Assembly: GCA_963729165.1 (NCBI GenBank)
Contig: CAVSMM010000009.1
Span: 91,128 to 155,127 of the forward strand
Origin: JACCZX01 sp963729165
GTDB lineage: Bacteria > Pseudomonadota > Gammaproteobacteria > Burkholderiales > Burkholderiaceae_F
Length of the DNA: 64,000 bases
Reading direction: 5' to 3'
In this document: positions 60,893 through 64,000 of the stretch, one piece after another
How positions within the stretch are numbered: position 1 is the stretch's first letter
Layout: the number at the start of each line of letters is the position of its first letter
Position numbers and translations under genes: made by a program
The notes under the pieces: model-generated
What the model saw: only the letters and a program-made list of their open reading frames with translations
Told to the model about the DNA's origin: nothing
Databases searched by the model: none

Positions 60893-61096
60893 ACAGTTCT
60901 CGATCCGCGTCTGCCGCATGAGTTTCCCCCACTGAAAACGCCGCGTGATCGCCCGACGAATCTGCCGATGCCGGCCACGTCTCTTATCGGACGTGACACC
61001 GAGCTCGAAGCCATCGGAACGTTGGCGCGCCGACCTGAAGTGCGCCTGATCACCTTGACCGGTCCGGGTGGAACCGGAAAGACGCGCCTTGCTCGA
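60893..61096 (+). pseudogene. Fragment of an NB-ARC/STAND regulator
   Basis: VLDPRLPHEFPPLKTPRDRP, then TNLPMPATSLIGRDTELEAI and LITLTGPGGTGKTRLARS: the linker and Walker A of an NB-ARC regulator, similar in type to 12496-15378 but not the same. It has no start and ends soon after Walker A. Confidence 0.55.
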
Positions 61097-61231
61097 TCCC
61101 GGCTCGATCCTTCATGCGGACTAAGACTAAGCCGACGAGAGAAAACCAGCGATCGCCCGCAGCGGAAGTTATGAGTGCGCACATGGACGCGCTCGCACAG
61201 TTGAGAAGGCCGTGCGTTGCCGACGGCTACG

Positions 61232-62689
61232 TCAATTCATTTCCGCCGCGGTGCCCGGCGCAGGCGTGAAGCCAAGGTCGCCTCGTGCCAGCGCCTTCTC
61301 GCGACCGCCGAAGCTCTCGAGCAGTTCGGCCTGCCGCCTCTTCGCTCGCGCGTCGGTCGCCTCGGGATCGAGGGTCGCGCGCAGGAGCCGCTCGCCCTCC
61401 GCGAGCACGCTCGCATAGCGCGGATCTGCGGCTACATCGACGAGCTCTTCGGGATCTGCGGCGAGATCGAACAGCTGCGGTCGATACGAGACGTAGTGGC
61501 AGTACTTGTAACGCCCGAACCGCAGCATGTAAGCGCCGGCAATCGAGGCGGTCGCATGGTATTCGGAGATCACGGGGCGGGGCGGGGTCGCCCCGTTCGC
61601 GACGGCGAACAACGACGCGCCAGGCAGGTCTCGCTCCGCCACTCGTGGCGGCGCGCCGACGGCCTCGAGGATCGTGGGAGCGCAGTCGATGTGCGAGACA
61701 GGCGTCTCGATCACGCGCCCGGCGGGCACGTCGCTGCCGGCCATGATGAGGGGTACGCCCGCGCTTTCCTCGTACAGCGTCGACTTGCCCCACAGGCCGC
61801 GCGCACCCACATTGTCGCCGTGGTCGCTCGTGTAGATGACGCGCGTGGTCTCCTCAAGGCCCGCGTCGCGCAGTGCGCGCAGGACGTTCCCTACGTTCTC
61901 GTCCACCATCGAGACGAGTCCGCTGTAGCCCGCAATCGCACGCTTCACGTCTGCCTCGCAGGTGAAGTGTGTGTCGTAGTCGACGGTGTGGGCATACAGA
62001 TCGAGATACGGATGATGCGGCCGCACCGCGGGATCGTATAGCTTGGGCATCGGCAGCGCCTGCTGCCAGTAGCGATAGAACCAGTGCGGGGGTGCCGTGA
62101 GCGGAAAGTGCGGCAGTACGAACGACACGAACAGCACCCATGGCCGCTTGCGCCACTTTGGCGCTTCCTCGTGCAACCAGATCTGGGCGCGTGCCGCAAT
62201 GTCGCGATCGTAGGTGGTGTAAGGCGATTCTCCCGGTCCAGCCCGATGGGCCATCTTGTCGCCACCGCTGCGCTTCGGAATGTCGTCCCTGATGAGGCCT
62301 TTGACATCACCGATGCCGTCGATGATGTTCATCGGCACGATCTCCTCAGAAAAGCCGTGATCGTCGCCCGGCCGGCCGCGGAAATGGAGCTTGCCGATCG
62401 AGACGACCCGATGCCCCGCTTCGCGCAGCGCATGGTGCCAGCTCGGCATGGCGCCTTCATAGGCGTCAGCGTTATCCCAATAGCCGATCTCGTGGACGTA
62501 ACGCCCGACCGCGAAGGCCGCGCGCGCCGGCACACAGATCGGGCACGTCGTGTAGGCCGACGTGAAACGCGTCCCGCGTGCCGCCAGCGCATCGAGGTTG
62601 GGCGTGTGGATGAATGGATGGCCGGCAGCTCCCAGGAACTTCGGATTGTGCTCGTCGGACATCAGCACGAGCACGTTGTAGGGTGTCAT
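61232..62689 (-). CDS. Type I sulfatase (or related aryl/phosphonate hydrolase)
   Basis: 485 residues. VLVLMSDEHNPKFLGAAGHP (metal Asp), then TTCPICVPARAAFAVGRYVH with the C-x-P-x-R formylglycine motif, and VIYTSDHGDNVGARGLWGKS (metal Asp-His-Gly). Cys to formylglycine conversion would need a sulfatase-modifying enzyme elsewhere. No signal peptide, so probably cytoplasmic, cleaving a sulfate ester brought in by the neighbouring receptor (inference). Divergent from a Bug receptor. Confidence 0.85.
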   Translation of the reverse strand: MTPYNVLVLMSDEHNPKFLGAAGHPFIHTPNLDALAARGTRFTSAYTTCPICVPARAAFAVGRYVHEIGYWDNADAYEGAMPSWHHALREAGHRVVSIGKLHFRGRPGDDHGFSEEIVPMNIIDGIGDVKGLIRDDIPKRSGGDKMAHRAGPGESPYTTYDRDIAARAQIWLHEEAPKWRKRPWVLFVSFVLPHFPLTAPPHWFYRYWQQALPMPKLYDPAVRPHHPYLDLYAHTVDYDTHFTCEADVKRAIAGYSGLVSMVDENVGNVLRALRDAGLEETTRVIYTSDHGDNVGARGLWGKSTLYEESAGVPLIMAGSDVPAGRVIETPVSHIDCAPTILEAVGAPPRVAERDLPGASLFAVANGATPPRPVISEYHATASIAGAYMLRFGRYKYCHYVSYRPQLFDLAADPEELVDVAADPRYASVLAEGERLLRATLDPEATDARAKRRQAELLESFGGREKALARGDLGFTPAPGTAAEMN

Positions 62690-62813
62690 CGAGGCGAAAA
62701 GGCGAAATGTGAGGACCGGGCCGTACGGAGCAGGGCCAGTATCGCACCGCCCGCGGTGCTCGGCCGATGCGCCGTCCGGCTATACACTTTCCGCCATTCA
62801 AACAGGAGCAGCC

Positions 62814-63791
62814 ATGAACGTGACGCGGCTCGGCTGTTTTCTAATTGCGGCATGGTCGCTCGTCGCGGTTACGTTCAACGCAGGCGCCCAAAGTTATCCC
62901 GCCCGCCCGATTCGATTGATCGTCGCCGATGCGCCGGGCGGCGCGCCCGACCAGCTCGCGCGCATTCTGTCGCAGAATCTCTCCGCTGTTCTCGGGCAGC
63001 AGGTGGTCGTCGACAATCGCCCCGGTGCGGGTGGTGCGCTCGGCGCCGAGATCGCCGCAAAGGCGCGCCCTGATGGTTACACGCTGCTCATGACCACCAC
63101 GGCTATCTACGCCATCCTGCCGAACCTGCGCAAGAACCTGCCGTACGATCCCGTCAAGGATTTCGTTCCAATCTCGCGCATCGCGACGGCCTCGAACGTG
63201 CTCGTTGTGAACAGTGCGTTGCCCGCGAAAAACGTCGCGGAGCTCGTGAAGCTCGCGAAGGAGAAGCCGGGCACGCTCAACTACGGCTCCGCGGGCGTGG
63301 GTACTCCGGCGCATCTGGCGGGTGAGATGCTGAACCTTCTCGCCGACATCAAAGTCACCCACGTCGCGTACAAGGGAGCCGCCCCGGCGCTTCTGGATGT
63401 CATCGCCGGGACCGTCCAATACATCATCACCTCACCGATCGCCGCCGCCGCGCACATGAATAGCGGCAGGGTCCGTGCACTCGCGACGACCGGCGCGGCC
63501 CGCAACCCGAGCCTGCCCGAGCTTCCGACTATCGCGGAAGCGGTCCCCGGGTACGAGATCACGCAGACGTGGGGAATCGTCGCCCCGGCCGGCACACCGG
63601 GCGACGTCGTAAAGCAGCTCGCGGGAGACATCGCAAAGGTGATGAATCAGCCTAATGTGAAGGAACGGGTGCTGGGCACCGGAGCAGTGCCGGCAGGCGA
63701 CACCCCCGCCGAGTTGGAGACGTTCATGGCGAAAGAGCGCCAGCGCCTCGGCGATATCATCGCCCGGAGTGGCATCGTGCTGAGCGAGTAA
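62814..63791 (+). CDS. Bug/TctC family solute receptor
   Basis: 325 residues from ATG 62814 (CAGGAG before it; MNVTRLGCFLIAAWSLVAVT signal). YPARPIRLIVADAPGGAPDQ, DNRPGAGGALGAEIAAKARP, DGYTLLMTTTAIYAILPNLR, GTPAHLAGEMLNLLADIKVT, WGIVAPAGTPGDVVKQLAGD. The usual positively acting ligand loop replaced by VADAPGGAPD, so the ligand class may differ from the other two Bug proteins. Confidence 0.9.
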   Translation: MNVTRLGCFLIAAWSLVAVTFNAGAQSYPARPIRLIVADAPGGAPDQLARILSQNLSAVLGQQVVVDNRPGAGGALGAEIAAKARPDGYTLLMTTTAIYAILPNLRKNLPYDPVKDFVPISRIATASNVLVVNSALPAKNVAELVKLAKEKPGTLNYGSAGVGTPAHLAGEMLNLLADIKVTHVAYKGAAPALLDVIAGTVQYIITSPIAAAAHMNSGRVRALATTGAARNPSLPELPTIAEAVPGYEITQTWGIVAPAGTPGDVVKQLAGDIAKVMNQPNVKERVLGTGAVPAGDTPAELETFMAKERQRLGDIIARSGIVLSE

Positions 63792-63841
63792 ATCCAAGCG
63801 GAACAGAGCGCCCGGCGACAGATGATGGCCTGAGATCCCAA

Positions 63842-63952
63842 CACCGCCGAGATCTTTCTGCGCTGATTGGCACTGGCGGCATGCATCGCTATCGCGAGTT
63901 GCGCAAGAACCCCGCCTTCATCGGCAGTCAGTGCGATGCCCCTCCAGACTGA
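63842..63952 (+). pseudogene. Fragment related to the helical part of the 36404-37456 protein
   Basis: HRRDLSALIGTGGMHRYREL and RKNPAF here, against YRRVVSALIGVSGMRRYRAL and REK in the intact gene. The frame has no start and ends at TGA 63950-63952. Confidence 0.65.
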
Positions 63953-64000
63953 CCAGAGGGTCGAGCGAGGACGCCGAATGGCCGCTGCGAGCTCGCCAGC

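Noticed and set aside
1..64000. CRISPR arrays, rRNA or tRNA genes
   Set aside because: No regularly spaced repeats and no recognisable tRNA or rRNA sequence was seen on either strand by eye.

Overview
This is a GC-rich proteobacterial chromosome segment. Three periplasmic Bug/TctC solute receptors, PEP-CTERM proteins, OpgG, a PHA-granule-type protein, PQQ dehydrogenases and many GST, GFA and GNAT housekeeping enzymes fit a soil or freshwater beta- or gammaproteobacterium (Burkholderiales-like or Steroidobacter-like). I saw no rRNA, tRNA or CRISPR. At least nine otherwise well-conserved genes carry single-base frameshifts, several at short G or C runs. This looks more like an uncorrected assembly, perhaps a long-read metagenome bin, than mass gene decay.

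Layout. 0-9 kb: lipoprotein start, azlCD amino-acid exporter, a DUF1932 dehydrogenase, an alpha/beta hydrolase, a GFA enzyme, DUF3014, an AlkD-like repair protein, a VOC protein with an AraC regulator, and an SDR epimerase. 9-17 kb: an ABC exporter, two PEP-CTERM proteins, a large cyclase/NB-ARC/TPR regulator, GST and GNAT. 17.6-28.4 kb: a periplasmic redox district (PQQ sugar dehydrogenase, cytochromes c, thioredoxin-like protein, M20 peptidase, PhoX phosphatase, membrane PQQ glucose dehydrogenase), interleaved with very small membrane or lipoprotein genes and hairpin terminators. 28-38 kb: serine hydrolase, GFA, GST, OpgG, then an accessory patch. 38-47 kb: an IS30 element, hemerythrin, GNAT, DUF72, lactonase-type MBL and DUF1697. 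47.5-55.8 kb: a GntR-controlled, divergently transcribed catabolic module (two Bug receptors, AtuA, DUF4387, nitroreductase, HMG-CoA-lyase family, CaiB/BaiF CoA-transferase, DehI-like). 56-64 kb: RraA, a TTC38-like TPR protein, GNAT, a decayed contractile-injection-type ATPase region, a sulfatase and a third Bug receptor.

The most interesting items are: (1) a 71-codon Rdx/SelW-type gene at 36159-36374 with an in-frame UGA exactly where the redox CxxC/CxxU second residue sits, followed by a hairpin, so probably a selenoprotein; (2) scattered remnants of an extracellular contractile injection system (eCIS) neighbourhood (32.6, 46.9, 59.4-60.8 kb), mixed with partial copies of two unrecognised gene families (35.4/55.8 kb and 36.4/46.3/63.8 kb), which suggests an accessory island that was duplicated and shuffled; (3) very small genes below normal annotation cutoffs; (4) a probable leaderless GntR transcript whose operator overlaps its own -10 box.
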